Shown here one piece after another: positions 32,100 through 42,190 of a stretch of DNA of 64,000 nt. This DNA is from Chimaeribacter coloradensis. Lineage in GTDB: Bacteria > Pseudomonadota > Gammaproteobacteria > Enterobacterales > Enterobacteriaceae. The translations under genes were made by a program, and so were the position numbers. Location of the stretch: positions 62,001 through 126,000 of the forward strand of contig NZ_PJZH01000010.1 of NCBI RefSeq assembly GCF_002858715.1. The letters run 5' to 3'. Within the stretch, counting starts at the first letter, position 1; each line of letters starts with the position of its first letter. The notes beneath the pieces were generated by a model. That model saw only the letters and a list, made by a program, of their open reading frames with translations. It had not been told where the DNA came from and did not search any database.

Positions 32100-33263
32100 A
32101 TGAAATTACCGATTTATCTGGATTATGCGGCCACCACACCGGTTGACCCGCGTGTGGCTGAAAAGATGATGCAGTGCCTGACTCTGGACGGGACTTTCGG
32201 TAACCCCGCTTCCCGCTCGCACCGTTACGGCTGGCAGGCGGAAGAGGCGGTAGATGTCGCGCGGAACAATGTGGCCGACCTGATCGGCGCTGACCCGCGT
32301 GAAATCGTCTTTACCTCCGGTGCCACCGAGTCCAATAACCTGGCGATCAAGGGCGCAGCCCACGCAAACCGGGAGAAAGGGCGGCATATCATCACCAGCA
32401 TGACTGAGCATAAAGCGGTGCTGGATACCTGCAAACAGCTGGAGCAGGAGGGGTTCGACGTCACTTACCTGACGCCGCAGCCCGATGGCCTGATCGCTCT
32501 GGCTGACCTCACCGCCGCCCTGCGTGATGACACGCTGCTGGTCTCCATCATGCACGTCAATAATGAAATTGGTGTGGTGCAGGATGTGGCGGCCATCGGC
32601 GAGCTGTGCCGCAGCCGTGACATCATTTTCCATGTGGATGCCACCCAGAGCGTCGGCAAACTGCCGGTTGACCTGAATGAACTCAAGATCGATCTGATGT
32701 CCTTCTCTGGCCATAAACTCTATGGCCCGAAAGGCATCGGCGGCCTCTATGTGCGCCGCAAACCGCGCATCCGCATTGACGCCCAGATACATGGCGGCGG
32801 CCATGAGCGCGGTATGCGCTCCGGCACCCTGCCGGTGCACCAGATTGTCGGCATGGGCGAGGCGTACCGCATCGCCAAAGAGGAGATGGCCGCGGAAGGT
32901 GAGCGCCTGCGCCGCCTGCGTGACCGCCTGTGGCACGGCCTGCAGCAGATTGACGGCGTCAGTCTGAACGGGTCGCTGGCGCAGGGGGTGCCGAACATCC
33001 TGAACGTCAGCTTCCGCGATGTGGAGGGGGAATCCCTGATCATGGCGCTGAAAGATCTGGCGCTCTCGTCCGGCTCCGCCTGCACCTCCGCCAGCCTGGA
33101 ACCCTCTTATGTCCTGCGGGCGCTGGGGCTGGATGAGGAGCTGGCACACAGCTCCCTGCGTTTCTCGGTCGGCCGGTTCTCCACCGACGAAGAGATTGAG
33201 TACGCCGTCGCCCTGGTGCAGAAGTCGGTTGACCGCCTGCGCCGCCTCTCAGGCGCGGCATAA
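32100..33263 (+). CDS. iscS: cysteine desulfurase IscS, C-terminally shortened
   Basis: PLP enzyme that takes sulfur from cysteine and passes it to Fe-S scaffolds and to tRNA-thiolation proteins. The core aligns without gaps to E. coli Isc[24 protein letters not shown] (His104), [12 protein letters not shown] (PLP Lys206) and the catalytic loop [17 protein letters not shown] (Cys328). The protein stops at 387 residues with RLRRLSGAA, whereas E. coli continues to 404; about 20 residues after LS are replaced by GAA. No frameshift restores the tail in other frames. In E. coli the last residues are needed for binding and sulfur transfer to IscU. The next gene is pepB: iscU, iscA, hscB, hscA, fdx and iscX are absent. 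Confidence 0.96.
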   Translation: MKLPIYLDYAATTPVDPRVAEKMMQCLTLDGTFGNPASRSHRYGWQAEEAVDVARNNVADLIGADPREIVFTSGATESNNLAIKGAAHANREKGRHIITSMTEHKAVLDTCKQLEQEGFDVTYLTPQPDGLIALADLTAALRDDTLLVSIMHVNNEIGVVQDVAAIGELCRSRDIIFHVDATQSVGKLPVDLNELKIDLMSFSGHKLYGPKGIGGLYVRRKPRIRIDAQIHGGGHERGMRSGTLPVHQIVGMGEAYRIAKEEMAAEGERLRRLRDRLWHGLQQIDGVSLNGSLAQGVPNILNVSFRDVEGESLIMALKDLALSSGSACTSASLEPSYVLRALGLDEELAHSSLRFSVGRFSTDEEIEYAVALVQKSVDRLRRLSGAA

Positions 33264-33454
33264 CGCGGCGCATTGACCCGCCGCCGGATAAAAACTTCTG
33301 GCGGCGCTCCACCGGGTCTGGTTAGATAAAGCGGAATGAATCGCATACGGGCTGCCATAAGGTGGCCCGCGTTGTTTATGGTTCGCCGCATCACGGCATA
33401 GGTTCCGGTTTTGGGCCTGCTCTGACAAAGAGAACAACAATCAGGAGTTTGATT
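33264..33454. other. iscS-pepB junction lacking the rest of the isc operon
   Basis: 191 bases join iscS to pepB where six genes normally lie. All six frames were read for pieces of IscU, IscA, HscB, HscA, Fdx or IscX; none was seen. An inverted repeat, CGCCGCC at 33279-33285 and GGCGGCG at 33300-33306, lies 15 bases after the iscS stop but has no T-run. A second GC-rich part precedes the pepB Shine-Dalgarno (CAGGAG). No clear pepB promoter was identified. Confidence 0.75.
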
Positions 33455-34765
33455 ATGACCGCAGACACGATGGCGCCGGGCGTCATGCAGATTTTCCTCT
33501 CATCCCAGCCCGCTGACGCCCGCTGGGGTGACAATGCCCTGCTGAGCACCGCTCAGGAAGGCATCACGATTCATACCACCGCCGGCAATGCGCTGGCCGC
33601 TCTCCAGCGCGCTGCGCGCCGGATTGACGGGCAGGGCATCAGACGCGTGAAACTGGCCGGTGAGGGCTGGGATCTGGAGAACAGCTGGGCCTTCTGGCAG
33701 GGCTTCCGCGGGCCGAAGGGCCAGCGCAGCGTAGAGTGGGCCGCGCTGGAAGACGACGCGCAGCAGGAGCTGGATCGCCGCCTGACCATCATCGACTGGG
33801 TGCGTGACACCATTAATATGCCGGCGGAAGATCTGGGGCCGGAAACCCTGGCCCACCGCGCCGTTGACCTGCTGTGCCAGTATGGCGGCGGCCATGTCTC
33901 CTACCGCATCACCAAAGGCGATGACCTGCGTGAGCAGAATTACGCCGGCCTGCACATTGTCGGGCGCGGTTCCGAGCGCCCGCCGGTGCTGCTGGTGCTC
34001 GACTACAACCCGACCGGTGATGAAAACGCTCCGGTCTACGCCTGCCTGGTGGGCAAAGGCATCACCTTTGACACCGGCGGCTACAGCCTGAAACAGAGCG
34101 CCTTTATGGACTCCATGAAGGCAGACATGGGCGGCGCGGCCACCGTGACCGGCGCGCTGGCTCTGGCGGCGGCCCGCGGCCTGACGCAGCGGGTGAAGCT
34201 CTACCTCTGCTGCGCGGACAACATGGTCAGCGGTAACGCCTTCAAGCTGGGTGACATTATTCACTACCGCAACGGCAAAACCGTGGAAGTGATGAACACC
34301 GATGCGGAAGGTCGCCTGGTGCTGGCCGACGGCCTGATCGACGCCTCTGAGCAGCAGCCGCAACTGCTGATCGACTGCGCGACCCTGACCGGGGCCGCCA
34401 AGACCGCGCTGGGCAATGATTACCACGCGCTGTTCAGCTTCGACGATGCGCTGGCCGCCGACCTGCTCGCCAGCGCCGGGCAGGAGCAGGAGCCGTTCTG
34501 GCGCCTGCCGCTGGCGGAGTTCCACCGCAGCCAGTTGCCGTCCAACTTTGCTGACCTGAACAACATTGCCGGGCCGAGCTATACCGCCGGGGCCAGCACC
34601 GCGGCGGCGTTCCTCTCCCACTTTGTGCAGAACTACAAACAGGGCTGGCTGCACATCGACTGCTCCGCCACCTACCGTAAAGGCGCAGTGGATCAGTGGG
34701 CCGCCGGGGCGACCGGGCTGGGTGTGCGCACCCTGGCCAACCTGCTGCTGAGCAAAGCGGAATAA
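33455..34765 (+). CDS. pepB: peptidase B (leucyl aminopeptidase family M17)
   Basis: Manganese-dependent cytosolic aminopeptidase, active on cysteinylglycine and peptides with Asp/Glu N-termini. Metal and catalytic residues in [30 protein letters not shown] and the M17 signature [14 protein letters not shown]. The ATG at 33455 ([25 protein letters not shown]) follows a CAGGAG Shine-Dalgarno and gives 436 residues (E. coli 427). In E. coli it is the distal gene of the isc-pepB-sseB stretch; here it directly follows iscS. Confidence 0.96.
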   Translation: MTADTMAPGVMQIFLSSQPADARWGDNALLSTAQEGITIHTTAGNALAALQRAARRIDGQGIRRVKLAGEGWDLENSWAFWQGFRGPKGQRSVEWAALEDDAQQELDRRLTIIDWVRDTINMPAEDLGPETLAHRAVDLLCQYGGGHVSYRITKGDDLREQNYAGLHIVGRGSERPPVLLVLDYNPTGDENAPVYACLVGKGITFDTGGYSLKQSAFMDSMKADMGGAATVTGALALAAARGLTQRVKLYLCCADNMVSGNAFKLGDIIHYRNGKTVEVMNTDAEGRLVLADGLIDASEQQPQLLIDCATLTGAAKTALGNDYHALFSFDDALAADLLASAGQEQEPFWRLPLAEFHRSQLPSNFADLNNIAGPSYTAGASTAAAFLSHFVQNYKQGWLHIDCSATYRKGAVDQWAAGATGLGVRTLANLLLSKAE

Positions 34766-34896
34766 CGGCAGGCACGTTAATCTCTTTATCGCGTGAGCAG
34801 GTATCACGGGGCGGCCTGGCTGCCCCGTTTTTTTATCCCGTATGTCGTGGTTTTATCTTGTTGCAGAGCCGTTCCGGCTTGTTGATGGAGTAACGT

Positions 34897-35724
34897 ATGA
34901 GCACATCTTTTGATCCCACTGAGTCCGCGCAGGGCAGTGAACTGGAGCAGCTGCTGATGCAGGCGGTGAGCGACCCGGCACAGCGCCCGGCGTTCTACCG
35001 CGCGCTGATGGACGCCACAGTGCTGGTGCTGACGGACAGTGAGGCCCCGGAAGGCGAGGTGGTGCTGGAGGCCGGCAGCCCGCTGAGCCTGCAGGTATGG
35101 GAAAAGCAGGACGGCGCGCGCGTGCTGCCGTTTTTCAGTTCGCCGGCGGCCCTGCAACGGGCGGTCGAGGGCGAGCAGCCGTTTATGGCGCTGCCGGTGC
35201 GCGTGCTGTTTGAGATGACGGAAGGGGCAGAGCTGTTCCTGAACCCGAAAAATGAGTACGGCAAAGAGTTCACCCCGCAGGAGGTGAGCCAGCTCTTGCA
35301 GGACGGCGGCACCGCCAAACCGCTGGAGCGGGTGCTGGAGGCCGGGACAGAGTTTTTGATCGGCCAGCCGGAGCACTACCCGGCGGCGATGGTGGATGCC
35401 CTGACCACGCTGTTCAGCCAGCGCAAGCCGGTACGCCGCGCTTTTCTGGCATTAATCCATGACAAAACCAGCGACGAGCGGCCAAACCTGCTGGTGGGGC
35501 TGGAAGTGGACGGGGCCACGGAGCAGGAGATTGAGGCGCTGATCCAGGAAGCGGGCACGGTGGCGAGTGAGGCGCTGGCAGAGGATGAGCCGGTAGACTT
35601 CTGCCTGGTAAATGAAAAAGAGCGCGGCATCAGCCACTACCTGATTCAGCACACCCAGGCCTTTTATCAGCGCCGCTGGGGCAGCTGGCTGCGTAATATC
35701 ATCCCGTCTTCCGGCATCGCCTGA
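34897..35724 (+). CDS. sseB: enhanced serine sensitivity protein SseB
   Basis: 275 residues (E. coli 258) with the conserved order ELEQLLMQAVSDPAQRPAFYRAL, FFSSPAALQRAV, MALPVRVLFEMTEGAELFLN and the C-terminal FYQRRWGSWLR. SseB affects serine sensitivity and was linked to rhodanese-like SseA in E. coli, but no catalytic activity is known. It follows pepB by 131 bases, keeping the E. coli order. Confidence 0.93.
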   Translation: MSTSFDPTESAQGSELEQLLMQAVSDPAQRPAFYRALMDATVLVLTDSEAPEGEVVLEAGSPLSLQVWEKQDGARVLPFFSSPAALQRAVEGEQPFMALPVRVLFEMTEGAELFLNPKNEYGKEFTPQEVSQLLQDGGTAKPLERVLEAGTEFLIGQPEHYPAAMVDALTTLFSQRKPVRRAFLALIHDKTSDERPNLLVGLEVDGATEQEIEALIQEAGTVASEALAEDEPVDFCLVNEKERGISHYLIQHTQAFYQRRWGSWLRNIIPSSGIA

Positions 35725-35927
35725 CGGCGGAAGGGCGCTGATGGCCGGCACATAGCGGAAAAAGCGCTTTATATGTGCATAAAGAGTGGGGAATTAGCTA
35801 AAATTATTTTAATCAAATGTTGTGTTTCAGGTAGGCAAGCGCCGTCCTGCCCCCTATAATCGGCGCCATTTCACGGTGGGCACCCCTTTATGCCTGCCTC
35901 CCAGGACGACGTCAGACAGAGGTTTAC

Positions 35928-36359
35928 ATGACTATCGAACGTACTTTTTCCATGATCAAACCGAACGCAGTGGCCAAAAACGCCATTGGTTCTATCTATG
36001 CCCGTTTCGAAGCCGCTGGTTTCAAAATCGTTGCTGCCAAAATGGTTCACCTGACCCGCGAGCAGGCTGAAGGCTTCTACGCTGAGCACAAAGGCCGCCC
36101 GTTCTTCGACGGTCTGGTTGAGTTCATGACCTCCGGCCCGATCATGATGCAGGTTCTGGAAGGCGAAAACGCCGTTCAGCGTAACCGTGACATCATGGGC
36201 GCAACCAACCCGGACAACGCCCTGGCCGGTACCCTGCGTGCTGACTACGCGGACAGCTTCACCGAGAACGCCGTTCACGGTTCTGACGCGGTTGAATCTG
36301 CACAGCGCGAAATCGCGTACTTCTTCACCGAAAACGAGCTGTGCCCGCGCACCCGTTAA
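35928..36359 (+). CDS. ndk: nucleoside diphosphate kinase
   Basis: Transfers the gamma phosphate between NTPs and NDPs through phospho-His117, found in [15 protein letters not shown]. 143 residues, the usual bacterial length, with [14 protein letters not shown] at the N-terminus. Codon use is strongly biased, as expected for a highly expressed gene. Upstream GACAGAGGTTTAC includes an AGAGG Shine-Dalgarno. Confidence 0.98.
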   Translation: MTIERTFSMIKPNAVAKNAIGSIYARFEAAGFKIVAAKMVHLTREQAEGFYAEHKGRPFFDGLVEFMTSGPIMMQVLEGENAVQRNRDIMGATNPDNALAGTLRADYADSFTENAVHGSDAVESAQREIAYFFTENELCPRTR

Positions 36360-36453
36360 TTGGTGAATGATAGCGGGCTGAAAGATTCATTTGCTGAAAC
36401 AATTAAACCGTGACAGCCGGCTTTCCGCCATAGCATCGCTATCCTAAAATTTG

Positions 36454-36495
36454 TACAATACTGCGCCCCGGAGGAGCCTGCTCTTTCGGGGCGCA
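36454..36495 (+). promoter_or_regulatory. candidate rlmN promoter and leader hairpin
   Basis: TACAAT at 36454-36459 is a good -10 box; the RNA would start near 36466. TGCGCCCCG at 36462-36470 pairs perfectly with CGGGGCGCA at 36487-36495, so the leader would begin in or next to a stable hairpin; alternatively the hairpin is the ndk terminator, though only a short T-run follows. Confidence 0.5.
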
Positions 36496-36568
36496 TGTTT
36501 TCGCATCCCGCCACCGGGCGGATGCACTTCCCTTGAGCCAAAAGTGTAACAACGAGGCCGCGACATCC

Positions 36569-37765
36569 ATGTTAGAAACAACTCCTTCTGGGCAAACCGT
36601 GTCTGAAACGTCTGAATCCTCTGCGCCTGCCGTGCACGTGGCCAAACCGGCTGCGGAAAAAATTAACCTCCTCGATCTGAACCGCCAGCAAATGCGCGAG
36701 TTTTTCGCCAAAATGGGCGAGAAGCCGTTCCGTGCTGACCAGGTCATGAAGTGGATGTACCACTACTGCTGCGACGATTTCGAGCAGATGACCGACATCA
36801 ACAAAGTGCTGCGCGGCAAACTGCAGGCGATTGCGGAGATCCGTGCGCCGGAAGTGGTGGATGAGCAGCGCTCCGCTGACGGCACCATCAAATGGGCGAT
36901 TCTGGTCGGCGACCAGCGTGTTGAGACGGTATACATCCCGGAAGATGACCGCGCGACCCTGTGCGTCTCTTCTCAGGTCGGCTGCGCGCTGGAGTGCAAA
37001 TTCTGTTCGACAGCGCAGCAGGGCTTCAACCGCAACCTGCGGGTCTCTGAGATTATCGGCCAGGTCTGGCGCGCCGCCAAAATCATCGGCGCAGCGAAAG
37101 TCACCGGCCAGCGCCCGATCACCAACGTGGTGATGATGGGCATGGGTGAGCCGCTGCTTAACCTGACCAACGTCGTCCCGGCGATGGAGATCATGCTCGA
37201 TGACTTCGGTTTCGGCCTCTCCAAACGCCGCGTGACCCTCTCTACCTCCGGCGTGGTGCCGGCGCTGGACAAGCTGGGTGACATGATCGACGTGGCACTG
37301 GCGATCTCCCTGCACGCGCCGAATGACACCATCCGCGATGAGATCGTGCCGATCAACAAAAAGTACAATATCGAAACCTTCCTGAGCGCGGTGCGCCGCT
37401 ACCTGGCGAAGTCCAACGCCAACCAGGGCCGGGTGACCATTGAGTACGTGATGCTCGACCACGTCAATGACGGCACCGAGCACGCCCACGAACTGGCTGC
37501 CGTGCTGAAAGACACGCCGTGCAAGATTAACCTGATCCCGTGGAACCCCTTCCCGGGCGCACCTTATGGACGCAGCTCGAACAGTCGCGTCGATCGTTTT
37601 GCCAAGGTGTTGATGGAATATGGATTTACGACTATTGTGCGTAAGACCCGTGGTGACGACATCGACGCCGCCTGCGGTCAGTTGGCGGGCGAGGTGATCG
37701 ACCGGACCAAGCGTACCCTGAAGAAGAAAATGGCAGGGGAGCCGATTTCGGTAAAAGCACTCTGA
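36569..37765 (+). CDS. rlmN: dual-specificity 23S rRNA/tRNA adenine-C2 methyltransferase RlmN
   Basis: Radical SAM enzyme that makes m2A2503 in 23S rRNA and m2A37 in some tRNAs. The [4Fe-4S] cysteines are in [14 protein letters not shown]; the methyl-carrying cysteine lies in the C-terminal DIDAACGQL. The ATG at 36569 gives 398 residues, about 14 more than E. coli, because of a low-complexity N-terminal segment before [19 protein letters not shown] at 36533 could extend it further. It depends on Fe-S assembly, of interest given the missing isc genes. Confidence 0.95.
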   Translation: MLETTPSGQTVSETSESSAPAVHVAKPAAEKINLLDLNRQQMREFFAKMGEKPFRADQVMKWMYHYCCDDFEQMTDINKVLRGKLQAIAEIRAPEVVDEQRSADGTIKWAILVGDQRVETVYIPEDDRATLCVSSQVGCALECKFCSTAQQGFNRNLRVSEIIGQVWRAAKIIGAAKVTGQRPITNVVMMGMGEPLLNLTNVVPAMEIMLDDFGFGLSKRRVTLSTSGVVPALDKLGDMIDVALAISLHAPNDTIRDEIVPINKKYNIETFLSAVRRYLAKSNANQGRVTIEYVMLDHVNDGTEHAHELAAVLKDTPCKINLIPWNPFPGAPYGRSSNSRVDRFAKVLMEYGFTTIVRKTRGDDIDAACGQLAGEVIDRTKRTLKKKMAGEPISVKAL

Positions 37766-37862
37766 GCCTGACCTGAGGGCGTGCGCCGCACGGTGCGGCC
37801 GCGCCTCCCTCTCTCAGATCGGAACGGCACGGGCAGGGCAGCCTGCCGCCGCGTTCCAGGGA

Positions 37863-38645
37863 ATGAAACGCATGATGCTGAAAACGTTACAACGTGCGCC
37901 GCGCTGGCTCTCCGGGGCCATAGTGGCGGCCGCGCTGGCGGGCTGCTCGGGGTCCGCGCCGGAGAACGCCGCGCCTGACAGCGCCGCGCCGGTGGACACC
38001 CGCCTGCAGCTGGGCCTGGGTTACCTCGATCAGGGGAATTTGCCGGCTGCCCGGCAAAACCTTGAAAAGGCAGAGAAAGCCGCACCGGACGACTACCGTA
38101 CCCAGTTGGGCATGGCGCTCTATGCACAGCGGGTAGGAGAGAATGAGGCCGCGCAGCAGCGCTATCAGCGCGCCCTGCAACTGGCCCCGCAAAATGGCAC
38201 GGTGATGAATAATTACGGTGCGTTCTTGTGTAGTTTAGGGCAGTATGTACCGGCACAACAGCAGTTTAGCGCCGCCGCGCAGGTGCCCGATTACGGGCAG
38301 GTTGCAGACAGCCTGGAGAATGCGGGCTACTGTTTCCTTAAGGCGAATCAGGACGATGAAGCGCGGGTATTGCTGGGCCGGGCACTGAAGTATGACCCGG
38401 ACAAAGGGACGCCCCTGCTGGCAGAGGCTGAGCGGCAGTTCAGTGAAGGGCAACGCGCCAAGGCGCAGCTTCTCCTGGATGTGTATCAGCATATTTTGCC
38501 GGCCAGTGCCGACAGCTTATGGTTACAGATTCGTTTCGCCGCGCTGGATGACCGCCAGGACAAGATAGACCGTTATGGCCGGCAGCTGGCGCGAAGTTTC
38601 CCACACTCTAAACAGTACCAGCAGTTTGTCGCTAATGAATACTGA
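37863..38645 (+). CDS. pilW: PilW-type TPR lipoprotein (type IV pilus biogenesis/stability)
   Basis: 260-residue lipoprotein with signal peptide and lipobox ALAGC near residue 26, followed by a polar linker and at least four tetratricopeptide repeats from about residue 45 (for example [20 protein letters not shown]). The PilF/PilW family supports assembly of the PilQ secretin. It stands between rlmN and rodZ, as in Serratia, Yersinia and Pectobacterium but not E. coli. The end overlaps the rodZ start by 11 bases. The ATG at 37863 or that at 37872 could be used; the second is better spaced from the Shine-Dalgarno. Confidence 0.85.
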   Translation: MKRMMLKTLQRAPRWLSGAIVAAALAGCSGSAPENAAPDSAAPVDTRLQLGLGYLDQGNLPAARQNLEKAEKAAPDDYRTQLGMALYAQRVGENEAAQQRYQRALQLAPQNGTVMNNYGAFLCSLGQYVPAQQQFSAAAQVPDYGQVADSLENAGYCFLKANQDDEARVLLGRALKYDPDKGTPLLAEAERQFSEGQRAKAQLLLDVYQHILPASADSLWLQIRFAALDDRQDKIDRYGRQLARSFPHSKQYQQFVANEY

Positions 38646-39600
38646 AGCCTCTCAAGAAAACATCTCGAAAACGACAGGTGAACGCCTGCGTCAAGCCCGT
38701 GAACAGCTTGGGCTGAGCCAGCAGGCCGTGGCGGAACGCCTGTGTCTGAAAGTCTCCACGGTGCGTGATATTGAAGAAAATACCGCGCCGCCGGGGCTGG
38801 CCTCAACCTTCCTGCGCGGTTACATCCGCTCCTATGCCAAGCTGGTGCATATTCCTGAAGAGGAACTGCTGCCGCTGATGGCCAAACAGGCACCGGTCCG
38901 CGCGGCCAAAGTCGCCCCGATGCAGAGCTTCTCGCTGGGTAAATCCCGTAAAAAGCGTGACGGCTGGCTGATGGGCTTTACCTGGCTGGTGGTCTTTGTG
39001 GTGATCGGTCTGACCGGCGCCTGGTGGTGGCAGAACCATCAGGCCCAGCAGCAGGAGATCGCCACCATGGCGGATCAATCCTCTGCGCAGCTCTCCCAGG
39101 GGGATGGCCAGGCCATCCCGCTTGGGAACAGCGATGATGCCGCCGCCGCAGACAGCAGCAGTGACACCACCGGCACGCCGCCGGACAGCCAGGCCGCCAA
39201 CACCGCGGCCCAGCCTGCGCCGGTAACGCCGGACGCAACGGCCAACGCCCCGGCTGCCCAGACCCCGGCCCCGGCCGTGGTTGCACCGTCCCAGGCCCCG
39301 GTGGCCGCCCCGGTCACCACCCCGGCAACGGCCCCGGCCGCCGCCCCGGCGGATGCCGGCGCAATTGTGATGAATTTCAATGCGGATTGCTGGCTGCAAG
39401 TGAATGACGCGACAGGCAAAACCCTGTTCAGCGGCATCCAGAAAAGCGGCGGTACGCTGAACCTGAACGGCACCGCGCCGTTTAAACTGAAAATTGGCGC
39501 GCCGCGCGCTGTCCAGATTCAGTATCAGGGCAAGCCGGTTGATCTCAGCCAGTTCATTAAGTCAAACCGTGTTGCGCGCCTTACGCTGGCTGCTGAATAA
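38635..39600 (+). CDS. rodZ: cytoskeleton protein RodZ
   Basis: Links MreB filaments to the elongasome and keeps the rod shape. Cytoplasmic Xre-like helix-turn-helix ([20 protein letters not shown], then [14 protein letters not shown]), a basic KKRD stretch, one membrane helix (about residues 111-131), and a long Ala/Pro/Thr-rich periplasmic linker. A C-terminal beta domain ([19 protein letters not shown]) follows. The ATG at 38635 lies inside the end of pilW and gives 321 residues (E. coli 337). The linker is where lengths differ among species. Confidence 0.96.
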   Translation: MNTEASQENISKTTGERLRQAREQLGLSQQAVAERLCLKVSTVRDIEENTAPPGLASTFLRGYIRSYAKLVHIPEEELLPLMAKQAPVRAAKVAPMQSFSLGKSRKKRDGWLMGFTWLVVFVVIGLTGAWWWQNHQAQQQEIATMADQSSAQLSQGDGQAIPLGNSDDAAAADSSSDTTGTPPDSQAANTAAQPAPVTPDATANAPAAQTPAPAVVAPSQAPVAAPVTTPATAPAAAPADAGAIVMNFNADCWLQVNDATGKTLFSGIQKSGGTLNLNGTAPFKLKIGAPRAVQIQYQGKPVDLSQFIKSNRVARLTLAAE

Positions 39601-39644
39601 TAGGGCATCCGGCGCGATGCGCCCGCAGCAATGGAGAGCAAGAC

Positions 39645-40766
39645 ATGCATAACCACGCACCCATAAACCGCCGCAAATCAACACGCATTTACGTCGGGAA
39701 GGTGCCTATTGGTGATGGCGCGCCGATTGCCGTGCAATCGATGACCAACACCCGTACCACCGATGTTGAGGCCACGGTCAACCAGATCAGGTCGCTGGAA
39801 CGTGTGGGCGCGGATATCGTCCGTGTCTCCGTCCCGACGATGGATGCTGCCGAAGCCTTTAAAGTGATTAAGCAACAGGTCAATGTGCCGCTGGTGGCGG
39901 ACATTCACTTTGACTACCGCATTGCGCTGAAAGTTGCCGACTATGGCGTGGATTGCCTGCGCATCAACCCCGGCAACATCGGCAACGAATCCCGCATCCG
40001 CTCCGTGGTGGATTGCGCGCGCGACAAAAACATCCCGATCCGTATCGGCGTCAACGGCGGATCGCTGGAGCGCGACCTGCAGGAGAAGTATGGCGAGCCG
40101 ACCCCGCAGGCGCTGCTGGAGTCCGCAATGCGCCATGTCGACATCCTCGACCGCCTCAACTTCGACCAGTTCAAAGTCAGCGTAAAAGCCTCTGACGTCT
40201 TCCTGGCGGTGGAGTCCTATCGCCTGCTGGCGAAACAGATTGTGCAGCCGCTGCACCTCGGCATCACCGAGGCGGGCGGTGCCCGTGCCGGGGCGGTGAA
40301 ATCCGCCATCGGCCTGGGGCTGCTGCTCTCGGAAGGCATCGGCGACACCCTGCGTATCTCGCTGGCGGCTGACCCGGTGGAAGAGATCAAAGTCGGCTTT
40401 GATATTCTGAAATCCCTGCGCATCCGCTCCCGCGGCATCAACTTCATCGCCTGCCCGACCTGTTCACGCCAGGAGTTTGACGTGATCGGCACGGTGAACG
40501 CGCTGGAGCAGCGCCTGGAAGACATCATCACGCCGATGGACGTCTCCATCATCGGCTGTGTGGTCAACGGGCCGGGTGAAGCACTGGTCTCTACCCTTGG
40601 CGTCACCGGCGGCCACAATAAGAGCGGCTTCTATGAAGATGGCGTTCGCCAGCGTGACCGGTTCGACAACGAGCTGATGATCGACCAGCTGGAAGCCAAA
40701 ATCCGCGCCAAAGCCGCGATGATGGATGAAAGCAAACGCATCGTGATCAACACGCAAGCAGAGTGA
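39645..40766 (+). CDS. ispG: (E)-4-hydroxy-3-methylbut-2-enyl-diphosphate synthase
   Basis: Penultimate step of the MEP isoprenoid pathway, converting MEcPP to HMBPP. TIM barrel with a C-terminal [4Fe-4S] domain; cluster cysteines in [11 protein letters not shown] and [12 protein letters not shown]. Start [21 protein letters not shown] is typical. 373 residues against 372. Essential and dependent on an intact cluster, so the cell must assemble Fe-S clusters by some route despite the shortened isc operon. Confidence 0.97.
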   Translation: MHNHAPINRRKSTRIYVGKVPIGDGAPIAVQSMTNTRTTDVEATVNQIRSLERVGADIVRVSVPTMDAAEAFKVIKQQVNVPLVADIHFDYRIALKVADYGVDCLRINPGNIGNESRIRSVVDCARDKNIPIRIGVNGGSLERDLQEKYGEPTPQALLESAMRHVDILDRLNFDQFKVSVKASDVFLAVESYRLLAKQIVQPLHLGITEAGGARAGAVKSAIGLGLLLSEGIGDTLRISLAADPVEEIKVGFDILKSLRIRSRGINFIACPTCSRQEFDVIGTVNALEQRLEDIITPMDVSIIGCVVNGPGEALVSTLGVTGGHNKSGFYEDGVRQRDRFDNELMIDQLEAKIRAKAAMMDESKRIVINTQAE

Positions 40767-40773
40767 CATCGGT

Positions 40774-40798
40774 AGCGGGCTGCTCAGGCGGCCCGTTT
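40774..40798 (+). terminator. possible terminator of ispG
   Basis: CGGGCTGC and GCGGCCCG near 40777-40795 form a stem with one mismatch and a TCAG loop, followed by TTTTC. It sits about 10 bases after the ispG stop. Confidence 0.6.
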
Positions 40799-40834
40799 TC
40801 TATTGAACCCGCGGGGGGTGACCCGGCATCCTCG

Positions 40835-40864
40835 TTGAACCGCCGGAGGCATAGCCCCTATAAT
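40835..40864 (+). promoter_or_regulatory. hisS promoter
   Basis: TTGAAC at 40835-40840 and TATAAT at 40859-40864, 18 bases apart, form a good sigma-70 promoter 38 bases upstream of hisS. Confidence 0.75.
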
Positions 40865-40902
40865 CGGGTTCATTTTTTGTATTAAGACTATAGAGAACTG
40901 AC

Positions 40903-42177
40903 GTGGCAAAGAACATTCAAGCCATCCGCGGCATGAACGACTATCTGCCGGAAGAGACGGCATTGTGGCAGCGCATCGAAGGCACCCTGAAGCAGGTGCT
41001 GGGCGGCTACGGGTATAGTGAAATCCGCCTGCCGATTGTAGAGCAGACCCCGTTATTCAAGCGTGCCATCGGTGAAGTCACCGATGTGGTCGAAAAAGAG
41101 ATGTACACCTTTGATGACCGCAACGGCGAAAGCCTGACCTTGCGCCCGGAAGGCACCGCAGGCTGCGTGCGTGCCGGCATTGAGCATGGTCTGCTGTACA
41201 ATCAGGAACAGCGCCTGTGGTATATCGGCCCGATGTTCCGTTATGAGCGTCCGCAGAAAGGGCGCTACCGCCAGTTCCACCAGTTGGGGGCGGAAGTGTT
41301 CGGCCTGCAGGGGCCGGATATTGACGCAGAGCTGATCCTGCTCACCGCGCGCTGGTGGAAAGCGCTCGGCATCGCCGACCATGTGGCGCTGGAGCTGAAC
41401 TCCATCGGTTCCCAGGAGGCGCGCGCCAACTACCGCGAGGCGCTGGTCGCCTTCCTGGAGCAGCACAAAGAGGCGCTGGACGAAGACTGCAAACGCCGCA
41501 TGTACAGCAACCCGCTGCGCGTGCTCGACTCGAAAAACCCGGATGTGCAGCGCCTGCTGAACGATGCGCCGGCGCTGGCCGACTACCTGGATGATGAGTC
41601 AAAACAACACTTTTCCGGTCTGTGTGAACTTTTGGACCAGGCCGGTATCCCATATACGGTTAATCAGCGGCTGGTCCGCGGCCTTGACTACTACAACCGC
41701 ACGGTGTTTGAGTGGGTGACCACCAGCCTGGGCGCGCAGGGTACGGTCTGTGCCGGTGGCCGCTATGACGGCCTGGTGGAGCAGCTGGGGGGCCGCGCGA
41801 CGCCGGCCGTCGGGTTCGCGATGGGGCTGGAGCGCCTGGTGCTGCTGGTGCAGGCGGTTAACCCCGGCTTTAAGGCCCCGGCCACGGTAGACGTTTACGT
41901 CATCTCGTCCGGTGCCGGTACCCAGGGTGCCGCGATGGCGCTGGCGGAGCAGGTCCGTGATGCTGCCCCGCACCTGCGGCTGATGACCAACTACGGCGGC
42001 GGCAACTTCAAGAAGCAATTCGCCCGTGCAGACAAGTGGGGCGCCCGTGTGGCCCTGGTACTGGGTGAAAATGAAGTGGCGGCCCGGCAGGTGGTGGTGA
42101 AGAACCTGCAAAGTGGTGAACAAGAAACGCTGGCGCAGGGCGATGTTGCCGCGCGCCTGGCAACGATGTTGGGTTAA
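40903..42177 (+). CDS. hisS: histidyl-tRNA synthetase
   Basis: Class II aminoacyl-tRNA synthetase. Motif 2 in [21 protein letters not shown], the histidine-specific [15 protein letters not shown] and motif 3 in [11 protein letters not shown] are visible, followed by the anticodon-binding domain. 424 residues, as in E. coli. GTG is the start codon (GTGGCAAAG) with a GAGAACTGAC upstream. yfgM follows by 13 bases and bamB soon after. Confidence 0.97.
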   Translation: MAKNIQAIRGMNDYLPEETALWQRIEGTLKQVLGGYGYSEIRLPIVEQTPLFKRAIGEVTDVVEKEMYTFDDRNGESLTLRPEGTAGCVRAGIEHGLLYNQEQRLWYIGPMFRYERPQKGRYRQFHQLGAEVFGLQGPDIDAELILLTARWWKALGIADHVALELNSIGSQEARANYREALVAFLEQHKEALDEDCKRRMYSNPLRVLDSKNPDVQRLLNDAPALADYLDDESKQHFSGLCELLDQAGIPYTVNQRLVRGLDYYNRTVFEWVTTSLGAQGTVCAGGRYDGLVEQLGGRATPAVGFAMGLERLVLLVQAVNPGFKAPATVDVYVISSGAGTQGAAMALAEQVRDAAPHLRLMTNYGGGNFKKQFARADKWGARVALVLGENEVAARQVVVKNLQSGEQETLAQGDVAARLATMLG

Positions 42178-42190
42178 GGAGAGGGACACC

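Noticed and set aside
32106..33149. 347-residue open frame opposite iscS
   Set aside because: It is the antisense shadow of a conserved gene in GC-rich DNA; it has no Shine-Dalgarno and no recognisable protein.
33200..33454. Possible frameshift at the end of iscS hiding a normal tail and iscU
   Set aside because: All three plus frames after LRRLS were read; none gives the PLWEMYKQGV-type tail or any IscU segment, and the remaining gap is too short for iscU.
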